Shown here piece after piece: positions 1 through 8,409 of a stretch of DNA of 43,321 nt; position 1 is the first letter of the stretch; each line of letters opens with the position of its first letter. The DNA comes from Burkholderiales bacterium. Its GTDB lineage: Bacteria; Pseudomonadota; Gammaproteobacteria; Burkholderiales; Burkholderiaceae_C. A program made the position numbers and the translations under genes. The notes below the pieces were generated by a model that was given only the letters and a program-made list of their open reading frames with translations, ran no database searches and was not told where the DNA came from. The stretch is from assembly GCA_016191995.1 (NCBI GenBank), contig JACPVA010000193.1, positions 1 through 43,321 on the forward strand, read 5' to 3'.

Positions 1-682
1 CGCTGCCGCTGCCGCTGACGCGCCATCCGGCGCCGACGGCGTCGATCCGCACGCGCGCGCCGGCGTCGAACCAGCGCCGCGCTTGCAGGTCCGCCGGCCG
101 CAGCGCCGCACCCGCGGCCAGCGGCCGCGCGAGCCGGCGCCCGTGCAGCGCCGAGGCGTCGGCCAGCGGCGCTTCGCGCGCGTCGGCCCAGTCGACCTCG
201 GCCTGGGCGAGGTGTGCCGGCGTGATCGTGCTGCCGGCTGGCAGCGGCTCGCGCAGCACCGGGGCCGCGGCCAGCATGCGCACCGTCGCCGGCAGGCTGA
301 TCTGCCAGGCGACCGGACCCTCGCTGCAGCGCAGCGCGACCCGCGTCCGGCCCCAGGGCCGGCTGGAGGCGGGAAGATGCGGCTCGATGCGCGCGCAGCG
401 CGCCAGCCGCAGCCGCGGGTCAGCCGCGCCGAGCTCGACCTCGATCCGCGCGCCAGGGGGCAAGCTGGCCTCGGCGGCGCGGTCGCGCAGCCAGCGCTGC
501 AAGGCGTCGCGCTGCGCCGGCTCGAGCGGGGACGCTGCCGTGCCGGCATCGCGCGCCGACGGCGTGGTGGACTCGGCCACGCCAGGCGCCGCAGCGATGA
601 CGAAGGCAAGGACCGCAGCGATCGCTCCAGCGTGTCGTCGCGCGCGCGCCGCGGCGCGCCCGGCCGCCGCCGCGGCGCGCAT
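1..682 (-). CDS. flgA: FlgA, flagellar P-ring assembly chaperone (3' end cut by window edge)
   Basis: FlgA is a periplasmic chaperone for polymerisation of FlgI into the P-ring. 227 codons are visible, reading open to position 1, so only the C-terminal end is missing. The start chosen is ATG at 682: it is followed by an Arg-rich n-region and a hydrophobic stretch (AIAAVLAFVIAAAPGVA), a good Sec signal peptide of about 33 residues. The later part contains a SAF-like region with LREPLPAGSTITPAHL and DLQARRWFDAGARVRI, characteristic of FlgA. It is transcribed divergently from flgB, the usual arrangement in proteobacterial flg clusters. Overlapping plus-strand reading frames here are shadows. Confidence 0.9.
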   Translation of the reverse strand, partial: MRAAAAAGRAAARARRHAGAIAAVLAFVIAAAPGVAESTTPSARDAGTAASPLEPAQRDALQRWLRDRAAEASLPPGARIEVELGAADPRLRLARCARIEPHLPASSRPWGRTRVALRCSEGPVAWQISLPATVRMLAAAPVLREPLPAGSTITPAHLAQAEVDWADAREAPLADASALHGRRLARPLAAGAALRPADLQARRWFDAGARVRIDAVGAGWRVSGSGS

Positions 683-842
683 CGAGGTTACCCGGACGCA
701 AGAGCTCACGCTGCCGATGATGGCCGATGCCGGCGCACGCGGGGGGTGGAAATGCGCAGCCTTGGCGGCGCTGTTCGGCGCCTGGCCGCGCCCGCGCAGG
801 CCGAAGATCGGCGCCCATCCCGCAAGCCACGCAGGAGGCAAG
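683..842. other. flgA/flgB divergent intergenic region
   Basis: This 160-base region separates the divergent starts of flgA and flgB and must hold the promoters of both. An AGGAGG ribosome binding site at 833-838 serves flgB. GCCGATGA occurs at 713-720, which resembles a sigma-28 -10 element, but no TAAA-like -35 lies at the right distance. I see no convincing promoter and no other gene. Confidence 0.5.
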
Positions 843-1265
843 GTGCTCCAGCGCATGACGACCCAGTTCGACTTCCAGGCCGAGGCGCTGCAGTTGCGCG
901 CCGAGCGCCAGCGCCTGATCGCGAGCAATATCGCGAACGCCGACACCCCCGGCTACCAGGCGCGCGACTTCGACTTCGCGCAGGCGCTGCGCGATGCGAC
1001 GCAACAGCTGCGCAGCCCGGGGTCCGGCGGCGCCGACGTGCTCGGCAGCCCGATCGCGCGCGGCGTGGGGGCGGGCGGCACGGCCGCGCCGCGACTGAGC
1101 TACGCGCTGGCGGCGCAACCGAGCCTGGACCGCAATACGGTCGACATGGACCGCGAGCGCGCCAGCTTCGCCGACAACGCGCTGCGCTACGAGGCCTCGC
1201 TGCGCTTCCTGAACGGCAGCCTGCGCACGCTGACCGAGGCGATGCGCAACCACAACGGCAGTTGA
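843..1265 (+). CDS. flgB: FlgB, flagellar proximal rod protein
   Basis: FlgB is a structural protein of the proximal rod of the flagellar basal body, exported by the flagellar type III apparatus. The conserved rod/hook N-terminal motif SNIANADTPGYQARDFDF is clear, and the C-terminal half (DMDRERASFADNALRYEASLRFLNG) is typical. I chose GTG at 843 (140 aa). It lies 4 bases after AGGAGG (833-838), and it gives an N-terminus of the form MLQRMTTQFDFQAEALQLRAERQ, which fits the family. The next candidate, ATG at 855, would place the SD 16 bases away. First gene of the flgB-L run, 22 bases before flgC. Confidence 0.93.
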   Translation: MLQRMTTQFDFQAEALQLRAERQRLIASNIANADTPGYQARDFDFAQALRDATQQLRSPGSGGADVLGSPIARGVGAGGTAAPRLSYALAAQPSLDRNTVDMDRERASFADNALRYEASLRFLNGSLRTLTEAMRNHNGS

Positions 1266-1287
1266 TCGCTGAACCGGGGACCGTGCC

Positions 1288-1710
1288 ATGAGCCTGCTCT
1301 CGATCTTCCACGTCGCCGGCAGCGCGGTCAGCGCGCAGAGCCAGCGGCTGAACACCGTCGCCTCCAACCTGGCCAATGCCGACACCGTCGCCGGCCCCGA
1401 CGGTCAGGCCTACCGCGCGCGCCAGGTGACCTTCCAGACCGTCTTCCTGCGCCAGGCCGGCGGCAGCCCGCAGACGGCGGCCGGGGTTCGCGTGGCCGCG
1501 GTCGGCGAGGATGCGACGCCGGGGCGGCGCGTGCACGACCCGCGCCACCCGGCGGCCGACGCCGACGGCTACGTGACCTACAGCAACGTCAACGCGGTCG
1601 AGGAGATGGTCAACATGATCGCCGCGTCGCGCTCGTACCAGAACAACGTCGAGGTCATGAATACCGCGCGCACGCTGCTCGTCAAGACGCTGCAGCTCGG
1701 CCAGAACTGA
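1288..1710 (+). CDS. flgC: FlgC, flagellar proximal rod protein
   Basis: FlgC is a proximal rod component that assembles with FlgB and FlgF between the MS-ring and the distal rod. At 140 aa it has the family's usual length. The N-terminal rod motif VASNLANADT and the C-terminal motif YVTYSNVNAVEEMVNMIAASRSYQNNVEVMNTARTLL are both intact; the latter forms the terminal coiled coil shared by rod and hook proteins. It lies between flgB and flgD in a single transcription unit, with a weak SD (GGGGA) before ATG 1288. Confidence 0.95.
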   Translation: MSLLSIFHVAGSAVSAQSQRLNTVASNLANADTVAGPDGQAYRARQVTFQTVFLRQAGGSPQTAAGVRVAAVGEDATPGRRVHDPRHPAADADGYVTYSNVNAVEEMVNMIAASRSYQNNVEVMNTARTLLVKTLQLGQN

Positions 1711-1744
1711 CCCGCCCGAGAACCCCAACGCGTCGAGGCCCGCG

Positions 1745-2395
1745 ATGACGACCCTCTCCCCGATCGACTCCAGCGCCGGCGCGACGAGCAGCGCGGCCGC
1801 GGCCGGCGTGTCCGACGCCGGCTCCGCCGACCGCTTCCTGACGCTGCTGGTGACGCAGCTGCAGAACCAGGATCCGCTCAACCCGATGGACAACGCCGAG
1901 ATCACGTCGCAGATGGCGCAGATCAACACCGTCTCGGGCATCGAGCAGCTCAACACCGGGCTGCAGGCGCTGACGGCGCAGGTCGTGCAGATGCAGGCGC
2001 TGCAGGGCGCGGGGCTGGTCGGGCGCGACGTCACGGTCGCCGGCGACCGGCTCGCCGCGGCCGAAGGCGGCGCGCAGGGCGGCTTCGCGCTCGCCGGGCC
2101 GGCCGATGCGGTCAAGGTCGAGATCCTGAACGCGGCTGGCGTCGTGGTCGACACGCTCGACCTCGGCGCACTCGGCGGCGGCCGCCACGGCTTCGCCTGG
2201 GACGGCGCCGGGGCCGACGATGCCGCCAGCCACCGCTTCCGCATCGTCGCCAGCCAGGGCGCCGCCGCGGTCGACGCGGTGCCGCTGATGCTCGACCGCG
2301 TGCGTTCGGTCAGCGTCGATCCGGCCTACGGCATGCTCCTCGAACTGCAGCACAGCGGCCAGGTCGCCTGGGGCGACGTGGTCGCGATGAACTGA
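1745..2395 (+). CDS. flgD: FlgD, hook-capping (hook scaffolding) protein
   Basis: FlgD caps the growing hook and guides FlgE polymerisation; it is absent from the finished flagellum. The 216-aa protein has the conserved FlgD N-terminus (FLTLLVTQLQNQDPLNPMDN at about residues 33-52, then EITSQMAQINTVSGIEQLN). The C-terminal part carries the FlgD Ig-like/Tudor-like region (AVKVEILNAAGVVVDTLDLG ... FAWDG). The first 30 residues are low-complexity Ser/Ala-rich, as usual. It lies 34 bases after flgC and 30 before flgE. Confidence 0.94.
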   Translation: MTTLSPIDSSAGATSSAAAAGVSDAGSADRFLTLLVTQLQNQDPLNPMDNAEITSQMAQINTVSGIEQLNTGLQALTAQVVQMQALQGAGLVGRDVTVAGDRLAAAEGGAQGGFALAGPADAVKVEILNAAGVVVDTLDLGALGGGRHGFAWDGAGADDAASHRFRIVASQGAAAVDAVPLMLDRVRSVSVDPAYGMLLELQHSGQVAWGDVVAMN

Positions 2396-2425
2396 TCCCA
2401 CCGTCTTTCAACCCGGAGCGCTTCC

Positions 2426-3691
2426 ATGAGCTTCCAGCAAGGCCTGTCGGGCCTGAACGCGACCAGCAAGAACCTGGACATCATCGGCAACAACATCGCC
2501 AATGCGAATACCTACGGCGCCAAGGTGGCGCGCGCGGAGTTCGCCGACGTCTACGCCGCGTCGCTGGCGGGCGCCGGCAGCAGCACGGTGGGGATCGGCA
2601 CCAACCTCGCCGCGGTGGCGCAGCAGTTCACGCAGGGCAGCATCACGACGACGCAGAATGCGCTGGACCTGGCGATCAACGGCAACGGCTTCTTCCAGCT
2701 CCAGAATGGCAACGACCCGGTGACCTACAGCCGCAACGGCCAGTTCAAGGTCGACAAGGACGGTTATGTCGTCAACAACGCCGGCCAGCGGCTGATGGGC
2801 TACGTCGCCGACGGCACCGGGCAGATCCAGCCCGGGCAGGCGGTGCCGCTGAAGCTGCCCACGAGCGGCATCGACCCGGCGTCGACGACCGAGGTCGACA
2901 TCGAGTTCAACCTCGACGCACGCCAGTCGGTGACCAAGCCCGCGGTCGGCGCGCCGATCGACTTCGGCGACGCCGACACCTACAACAACGCGACCTCGCT
3001 GACGCTGTTCGACCCGAAGGGCCAGCCGGTGGCGGTGACCTACTACTTCCAGAAGACCGCCACCGACACCTGGGACGTCTACGCGACCGCGAACGGCGCG
3101 ACCGTGCTCGAGGACGCCGGCGGCGACCCGCTGCCGGTGACGACGATCACCTTCGAGCCCGACGGCAGCGCGCCGACCGCGCCGCTGCTGCCGGTGACGC
3201 TGGACATCCCGGCCTCGGTCAATGCCGCCGGCGCCGAGACGATGGCGATCGCCGGCATCGAGCTCGACCTGACGAGCGCGACGCAGTTCGGCTCGCCGTT
3301 CGGCGTCACCGACATGCGCCAGGACGGCTTCGCCGCCGGCCAGCTCAACGCGATCGCGATCGAGTCCAACGGCATCGTCACCGCGCGCTACTCGAACGGC
3401 CAGTCCAAGTCGGCCGGCCAGATCGAGATCGCATCCTTCCGCAACCCGCAGGGCCTGCTGCCGATGGGCGACAACGGCTGGGCCCGCAGCTTCGCCTCCG
3501 GCGACCCGGTCGTCGGCGTGCCGGGCGACGGCAACCTCGGCGTGCTGCAGGCCGGCGCGCTGGAGGAGTCCAACGTCGACCTGACGGCCGAGCTGGTCAA
3601 CATGATCGTCGCCCAGCGCATCTACCAGGCCAACGCGCAGACCATCAAGACGCAGGACCAGGTCCTGCAGACGATGGTCAACCTGCGCTGA
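2426..3691 (+). CDS. flgE: FlgE, flagellar hook protein
   Basis: FlgE is the main subunit of the flexible hook. The 421-aa protein starts MSFQQGLSGLNATSKNLDIIG, followed by NNIANANTYGAKVARAEFADV, the standard hook N-terminus. It contains the FlgE/F/G-like motif LDLAINGNGFFQLQ near residue 85 and ends with the hook C-terminal coiled coil (EESNVDLTAELVNMIVAQRIYQANAQTIKTQ). The variable D1/D2 domains occupy about residues 150-330. An SD-like GGAG precedes ATG 2426. It is followed by flgF after 23 bases. Confidence 0.96.
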   Translation: MSFQQGLSGLNATSKNLDIIGNNIANANTYGAKVARAEFADVYAASLAGAGSSTVGIGTNLAAVAQQFTQGSITTTQNALDLAINGNGFFQLQNGNDPVTYSRNGQFKVDKDGYVVNNAGQRLMGYVADGTGQIQPGQAVPLKLPTSGIDPASTTEVDIEFNLDARQSVTKPAVGAPIDFGDADTYNNATSLTLFDPKGQPVAVTYYFQKTATDTWDVYATANGATVLEDAGGDPLPVTTITFEPDGSAPTAPLLPVTLDIPASVNAAGAETMAIAGIELDLTSATQFGSPFGVTDMRQDGFAAGQLNAIAIESNGIVTARYSNGQSKSAGQIEIASFRNPQGLLPMGDNGWARSFASGDPVVGVPGDGNLGVLQAGALEESNVDLTAELVNMIVAQRIYQANAQTIKTQDQVLQTMVNLR

Positions 3692-3714
3692 CGCCGGCGC
3701 GCCGCTGAACGCAC

Positions 3715-4449
3715 ATGGACCGCCTCGTCTACCTCGCGATGGCCGGCGCCAAGGCCACGCTGCAGCGCCAGGAGGTGCTGGCGCACAACCTGGCGAATGC
3801 GTCGACGACCGGATTCCGCGCCGAGCTCGCCGCCTTCCGCGCGGTGCCGGTGCGCGGCGACGGCGCGAGCACGCGTGTCTACGCGCTGGAGACCACGGTC
3901 GCGCACGACATGCGCCCTGGCGTCGTGCAGGCCACCGGACGGCCGCTGGATGTCGCGCTGCGCGGCAGCGCCTGGCTCGCGGTGCAGGCGCTCGACGGCA
4001 CCGAGGCCTATACACGCGCCGGCGCGCTGGAGGTCGATGCCGAGGGGCTGCTGGTGACCGCCGGCGGGCTGCCGGTGGCTGGCGACGGCGGGCCGATCAC
4101 GTTGCCGAGGGGAGCGCGCGCGGCGGTCGCGCCCGACGGCACGGTGACGGCGGCCGTCGGCGCCGGCGCGCCACAGGCGGTCGGCCGGCTCAAGCTCGTC
4201 ACCCCCGAGGCCGCGCTGCAGCGCGGCGAGGACGGTCTGTTCCGCGCCGCCGACGGCGAGGACCTGCCGGCCGACCCGGCGGCGCGCGTGCAGGACGGCG
4301 CGCTGGAGGGCTCCAACGTCGGCGCCGTCGAGACCATGGTCGGGATGATCGCCGCCGCGCGCCAGTTCGAGCAGCAGATGCGCTCGCTGCGCATGGCCGA
4401 GCAGCGCGAGCAGCACGCGCAGCGGCTGCTGTCGCCGAACGGCATGTGA
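3715..4449 (+). CDS. flgF: FlgF, flagellar proximal rod protein
   Basis: FlgF is a rod protein closely related to FlgG. The 244-aa product begins MDRLVYLAMAGAKATLQRQE, typical of FlgF, with AHNLANASTTGFRAELAAF following. The middle shows LDVALRGSAWLAVQALDGTEAYTRAGALEVDAEG, the FlgF/FlgG core. The C-terminus DGALEGSNVGAVETMVGMIAAARQFEQQMRSL is intact. Unusually, it is not closely followed by flgG: 276 bases intervene, beginning with a 23-bp tandem repeat that overlaps the flgF stop codon. Confidence 0.94.
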   Translation: MDRLVYLAMAGAKATLQRQEVLAHNLANASTTGFRAELAAFRAVPVRGDGASTRVYALETTVAHDMRPGVVQATGRPLDVALRGSAWLAVQALDGTEAYTRAGALEVDAEGLLVTAGGLPVAGDGGPITLPRGARAAVAPDGTVTAAVGAGAPQAVGRLKLVTPEAALQRGEDGLFRAADGEDLPADPAARVQDGALEGSNVGAVETMVGMIAAARQFEQQMRSLRMAEQREQHAQRLLSPNGM

Positions 4450-4500
4450 CCGGCCGCGCGAAAGGCGCGTGACCGGCCGCGCGAACAGCGCGTGACCGGG
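4446..4500. repeat. 23-bp tandem repeat, two full units plus a partial third, overlapping the flgF stop
   Basis: Units start at 4446, 4469 and 4492 with GTGACCGGCCGCGCGAA followed by a GC-rich tail. The first two units differ at only two positions; the third matches for about nine bases. The first unit contains the TGA stop of flgF. The repeat lies in a region where flgF and flgG are normally almost contiguous, so it marks a local expansion. No function can be assigned from sequence. Confidence 0.7.
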
Positions 4501-4614
4501 CCTGCGGGCCCGTCTGCCATCGACGGCGAGGACTCGCGGCAGCGGCCGCGCCGCGTGCCCGGCGGCGCGGCCCTTGGCGCGACGCCGGCACCGTCTCCGC
4601 GCCGCGCGCCGCCC

Positions 4615-4641
4615 TACAGATCGCGCCGCCGCGGCCGATAA
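4615..4641 (+). promoter_or_regulatory. Candidate sigma-28 (FliA) promoter upstream of flgG
   Basis: GCCGATAA at 4634-4641 is an exact match to the enterobacterial sigma-28 -10 element. TACA at 4615-4618, exactly 15 bases upstream, matches the -35 core TAAA at three of four positions. The predicted start of transcription is near 4648, giving a leader of about 78 bases before flgG ATG 4726. In this GC-rich sequence an exact AT-containing octamer with correct spacing in a flagellar operon is unlikely to be chance, but it is untested. Confidence 0.55.
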
Positions 4642-4725
4642 GCACGCGAGGCCGGGCGCTTTTCGTCGCCTGGGCGGGCCCGCTGGCGCGGGATCATGGC
4701 CCCACCGAGCCCCGGAGCCATTGCC

Positions 4726-5508
4726 ATGATTCGTTCGTTGTGGATTGCCAAGACCGGCATGGAGGGCCAGCAGACCAAGCTGGACGCCATCTCGAACAAC
4801 CTCGCCAATGTCGGCACGAACGGCTTCAAGCGTGCCGGCGTCGTGTTCGAGGACCTGATGTACCAGAACCTGCGCCAGGCCGGCGCCGCCGCCGGTGCGC
4901 AGGGGCAACTGCCGACCGGGCTGCAGATCGGCCTGGGCGTGCGCGCGGTGGCGACGACGCGCAGCTTCGCGCAGGGCAACCTGACGCAGACCGGCAACGT
5001 CTACGACCTGGCGATCAAGGGCCGCGGCTTCTTCCAGGTCCAGATGCCCGACGGCAGCACCGCGTATACGCGCGACGGCGCGTTCCAGGTCAACGCCGAC
5101 GGCGAACTCGTGACGAGCAACGGCGAGCGCGTGCAGCCGTCGATCACGGTGCCGGCCGGCGCGACCTCGGTGACCGTGGCCGCCGACGGCACCGTCAGCG
5201 TCGGACTGCCCGGCCAGACCGAGCCGGTGCCGCTCGGCCAGCTGCAGATCGCCGGCTTCGTCAATCCGGCGGGGCTCGAGCCGCGCGGGCAGAACCTGTA
5301 TGTCGAGACCGCGGCCTCGGGTGCGCCGGCCGTCGGCAGCCCGGGGCAGGATGGGCTGGGCGCGCTGCAGCAGGGCATGGTCGAGGGCAGCAATGTCAAC
5401 GTGGTCGAGGAGCTGGTGACGATGATCGCCACCCAGCGCGCCTACGAGCTCAACTCGAAGGCGATCCAGACCTCCGACCAGATGCTGCAGCGGCTGGGGC
5501 AGCTGTGA
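4726..5508 (+). CDS. flgG: FlgG, flagellar distal rod protein
   Basis: FlgG forms the distal rod that passes through the P- and L-rings. I chose ATG at 4726: it gives [20 protein letters not shown] and 260 aa, the standard FlgG start and length; the in-frame ATG 30 bases upstream (4696) would add an unrelated N-terminus. Motifs seen: [37 protein letters not shown], and the C-terminal coiled coil [33 protein letters not shown]. The last codons overlap the flgH start (GTGA). Confidence 0.96.
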   Translation: MIRSLWIAKTGMEGQQTKLDAISNNLANVGTNGFKRAGVVFEDLMYQNLRQAGAAAGAQGQLPTGLQIGLGVRAVATTRSFAQGNLTQTGNVYDLAIKGRGFFQVQMPDGSTAYTRDGAFQVNADGELVTSNGERVQPSITVPAGATSVTVAADGTVSVGLPGQTEPVPLGQLQIAGFVNPAGLEPRGQNLYVETAASGAPAVGSPGQDGLGALQQGMVEGSNVNVVEELVTMIATQRAYELNSKAIQTSDQMLQRLGQL

Positions 5509-6227
5509 GGCCTGCCCTCGCCGGCCGGTCGCGCGCGCCGGGCGCTGCTGCGCCGCGCTGCGGCGTCGCCTGGCTGGCGGTGGTGGCGCTGGCGCTGGCC
5601 GGCTGCAGCGCGACGTTGTTCCCGCGCGCCGAGGTCGCCGATACGGCGCCCATCGAGCCGCCGCCGCAGCCGGCGCCGGCCGCGCGCGCCAGCGGCGCGA
5701 TCTTCCATGCCGCGAGCTATCGCCCGCTGCTGGAGGACCACCGTGCGCGCCTGGTCGGCGACACGCTGACGATCCTGATCGAGGAGCGCGTCGCCGCCAG
5801 CCAGAGTGCCACCAGCAAGGTCGACAAGACCGGCAGCGTCGAGGCCGCGGTCAGCGCGCTGCCCGGGATCTCGCCCGGATCGTTCGCACGCGCCAAGGCC
5901 GCCGGCGAGTCGAGCAACAGTTTCGAGGGCAGCGGCAGCACCGAGGCGGCGAACGAGTTTCGCGGCTCGATCACGGCCACGGTCACACGCGTGCTGGCCA
6001 ACGGCCACCTGCTGGTCGCCGGCGAGAAGCAGCTCGGGGTCAACCAGCAGGTCGACACGCTGCGCTTCTCGGGCCAGGTCGACCCGCGCAGCATCCGGCC
6101 GGGCAACCAGGTGTCGAGCACGCAGGTCGCCAACGTCCGCGTCGAGCAGCGCGGCCGCGGCGCGCAATCCGAGGCGCAGATGATGGGCTGGCTGGCACGC
6201 GTCTTCCTCAGCGTGCTGCCGATATGA
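5505..6227 (+). CDS. flgH: FlgH, flagellar L-ring lipoprotein
   Basis: FlgH assembles the L-ring in the outer membrane. I chose GTG at 5505, overlapping the flgG stop in a GTGA arrangement, giving 240 aa. A lipoprotein signal follows: a hydrophobic stretch ending in LALAGC with the lipobox cysteine at residue 34. The mature part carries FlgH signatures, including [20 protein letters not shown], and a C-terminus [20 protein letters not shown] then [15 protein letters not shown]. The n-region before the hydrophobic core is long (about 20 residues), so a start slightly downstream cannot be excluded. Translational coupling with flgG is likely. Confidence 0.93.
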   Translation: MRPALAGRSRAPGAAAPRCGVAWLAVVALALAGCSATLFPRAEVADTAPIEPPPQPAPAARASGAIFHAASYRPLLEDHRARLVGDTLTILIEERVAASQSATSKVDKTGSVEAAVSALPGISPGSFARAKAAGESSNSFEGSGSTEAANEFRGSITATVTRVLANGHLLVAGEKQLGVNQQVDTLRFSGQVDPRSIRPGNQVSSTQVANVRVEQRGRGAQSEAQMMGWLARVFLSVLPI

Positions 6228-6240
6228 GGTCGGGGCGGCG

Positions 6241-7362
6241 ATGACGGCGGAGCGATTCCTGCGCTGGGCGGTGGCGGTCGGCTTCGCGCTGGCCAGCAGC
6301 GCGCTGTGGTGGCCGGCGCCGGCCGCCGCCGCGGTGCGGATCAAGGAGGTCGCCTCGGTGCAGGGCGTGCGCGCCAACCAGCTCGTCGGCTACGGGCTGG
6401 TCGTCGGGCTCGACGGCAGCGGCGAGCAGACCGCGGTGACGGCGCAGAGCCTGGGTGCGCTGCTGCAGTCGCTCGGCGTGACGCTGCCGCCGGGGGTCGT
6501 GCCGCAGGGGCGCAATGTCGCCGCGGTGATGGTCACCGCCGAGCTGCCGCCGTTCGCGCAGCCGGGGCAGGCGATCGACGTCGTCGTCTCGTCGATGGGC
6601 AGCGCCAAGAGCCTGCGCGGCGGAACGCTGGTGATGACGCCGCTGCGCGGCGCCGACGGCGCGGTCTACGCGCTCGCGCAGGGCAACCTGGTGGTCGGTG
6701 GCGCGGGGGCGTCGGCGGCAGGGTCCAAGGTGCAGATCAACCACCTCGCGGCCGGCCGCATCCCGGCCGGCGCGACGGTCGAGCGCAGCGTGCCCACGCC
6801 GCTGCACCAGGGCGACACAGTCCAGCTCGACCTGCGCGCGGCGGACTTCCACACCGCGCGCGCGGTCGCCGACGCGATCAACGCCGCCAAGGGCGCAGGC
6901 CAGGCCTGGGCGGTCGACGGCCGCAGCGTGCAGCTGCGTGTGCCGGCGTCGCCGCCCGATCGCGTCGCCTTCCTGGCCGATATCGAGAACCTGCCGCTCG
7001 CGCTGGCCACGCCGGCCGCGCGCGTCGTCGTCAATGCGCGCACCGGGTCGGTCGTGATGAACGAGTCGGTGACGATCGGCGCCTGCGCGGTCGCGCATGG
7101 CAACCTGTCGGTGACGATCAGCGCCACGCCGATGGTCAGCCAGCCGGCGCCGTTCGGCCGCGGCGACACCGTCGTCGCCGAGCAGGCTGACATCGCGATC
7201 GCGCAGCAGGGCGGCTCGCTCGTCCAGATGCCGGCCGGCACGCGGCTGTCGGAGGTCGTCAAGGCGCTGAATGCGCTCGGCGCCACGCCGCAGGACCTGC
7301 TCGCGATCCTGCAGGCGATGAAGATCGCCGGCGCGCTGCAGGCCGAGATCGAGGTGCTATGA
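6241..7362 (+). CDS. flgI: FlgI, flagellar P-ring protein
   Basis: FlgI forms the P-ring in the peptidoglycan layer and is the client of FlgA. The 373-aa protein has a Sec signal peptide (hydrophobic residues about 8-30, cleavage near PAAAAV). The highly conserved mature start follows: VRIKEVASVQGVRANQLVGY then GLVVGLDGSG. The rest is full length, with SVVMNESVTIGACAVAHGNL and a C-terminus that includes LNALGATPQDLLAILQAMK. It overlaps flgJ by four bases (ATGA at 7359-7362), implying coupled translation. Confidence 0.96.
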   Translation: MTAERFLRWAVAVGFALASSALWWPAPAAAAVRIKEVASVQGVRANQLVGYGLVVGLDGSGEQTAVTAQSLGALLQSLGVTLPPGVVPQGRNVAAVMVTAELPPFAQPGQAIDVVVSSMGSAKSLRGGTLVMTPLRGADGAVYALAQGNLVVGGAGASAAGSKVQINHLAAGRIPAGATVERSVPTPLHQGDTVQLDLRAADFHTARAVADAINAAKGAGQAWAVDGRSVQLRVPASPPDRVAFLADIENLPLALATPAARVVVNARTGSVVMNESVTIGACAVAHGNLSVTISATPMVSQPAPFGRGDTVVAEQADIAIAQQGGSLVQMPAGTRLSEVVKALNALGATPQDLLAILQAMKIAGALQAEIEVL

Positions 7363-8324
7363 CGATGGCCGCGGCGGCGACCTCGACCGGCGCGCTGGCC
7401 GGCGACCTGCGCGGGCTGGACGCGCTGCGCGGCCGCGCCGCGCGAGACCCGCAGGGCGCGGTGCGCGAGGCGGCGCGCCAGTTCGAGGCCCTGTTCATGC
7501 AGGAGCTGATGAAGAGCCTGCGCGCGACCACCGGCGACGGCGGCCTGCTCGACGGCGGTGCCGGCGAGGACCTGGCCAGCTCGATGCTCGACCAGCAGTA
7601 TGCGGGGCAGCTCGCCGGGATGCGCGGCGGGTTGGCCGAGACCCTGGCGCGCCAGCTCGAGCGGGCGATGGGGATCGGCCCCGCGGTGCCGGCGCTGCCG
7701 AAGGTGTCGTTGGTGCCGGCGACGAGCCCCACCCACGGCGCGCGGTTGCCGGCCGGATGGCGGCCCGGCGCGCGCGCGGCGGATGCCGCCGGCACGCCGT
7801 CCGCCGACGCGGCGCTGCGGCCGCCGCGCATCCCCGAGCAGCGCGCGGACTTCGTGCAGCGCCACCTGGCCCCGGCGCGTGCCGCCGAGTCGGCCACCGG
7901 CATCCCGGCCGCCTTCATGGTCGCGCAGGCGGCGCACGAGAGCGGCTGGGGGCGACGCGAGATCCTGCACGCCGACGGCAGCCCGTCGCACAACCTGTTC
8001 GGCATCAAGGCCGGGGCCGGCTGGGATGGCCCGGTGGCCGAGGTCACGACGACCGAATATGTCGGCGGCGTGGCGCGCAAGGTCCAGGCACGGTTTCGCG
8101 CCTACGCCAGCGCAGCGGAGTCGTTCGCCGACTATGCGCGGCTGCTGCGCGCCAGCCCGCGCTACCGCGAGCTGATCGGCCAGCGCGATGCCGAGGGCTT
8201 CGCGCAGGGGCTGCAGCGCGCGGGCTATGCGACCGACCCGGCGTATGCCGACAAGCTCGGGCGCACGATCGAGGCGACGCTGCAGCTGCAGCGCGCGCAG
8301 GGCCGGCCTGATGGCCGCGGCTGA
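7359..8324 (+). CDS. flgJ: FlgJ, rod-cap protein with peptidoglycan-hydrolysing domain
   Basis: FlgJ caps the growing rod and opens the peptidoglycan layer for it. The 321-aa protein has the N-terminal rod-binding domain (EAARQFEALFMQELMKSLRA, about residues 38-57) and a C-terminal glucosaminidase-type muramidase domain (about 160-315). The catalytic Glu is E194 in AAHESGWGRR, followed by NLFGIKAG and the WDGPVAEVTTTEYV segment. The linker between them (about 105-160) is Ala/Pro-rich. This two-domain form is the beta/gammaproteobacterial type. Confidence 0.95.
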   Translation: MTMAAAATSTGALAGDLRGLDALRGRAARDPQGAVREAARQFEALFMQELMKSLRATTGDGGLLDGGAGEDLASSMLDQQYAGQLAGMRGGLAETLARQLERAMGIGPAVPALPKVSLVPATSPTHGARLPAGWRPGARAADAAGTPSADAALRPPRIPEQRADFVQRHLAPARAAESATGIPAAFMVAQAAHESGWGRREILHADGSPSHNLFGIKAGAGWDGPVAEVTTTEYVGGVARKVQARFRAYASAAESFADYARLLRASPRYRELIGQRDAEGFAQGLQRAGYATDPAYADKLGRTIEATLQLQRAQGRPDGRG

Positions 8325-8409
8325 ACGCGGCGCGAGCGCGCCACGGCGCGTGCCGGGCCATTGCCTCGCCGCCGGCCGGAACGCTCGCCGATGCGAGGAG
8401 GGAGACTGA

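Noticed and set aside
83..1291. Long Arg-rich ORF on the plus strand over flgA
   Set aside because: It runs antisense to flgA and out of frame with flgB; its composition is the usual shadow of GC-rich coding DNA.
4740..5504. N-terminal extension of the flgH reading frame through flgG
   Set aside because: This part of the frame overlaps flgG in another frame and is Arg-rich; the lipoprotein signal begins after GTG 5505.
8387..8394. GCCGATGC before flgK (also before flgL at 10175) as sigma-28 promoters
   Set aside because: No TAAA-like -35 at 15 bases; GCCGATGC is frequent by chance because it encodes common Asp/Ala codon pairs.
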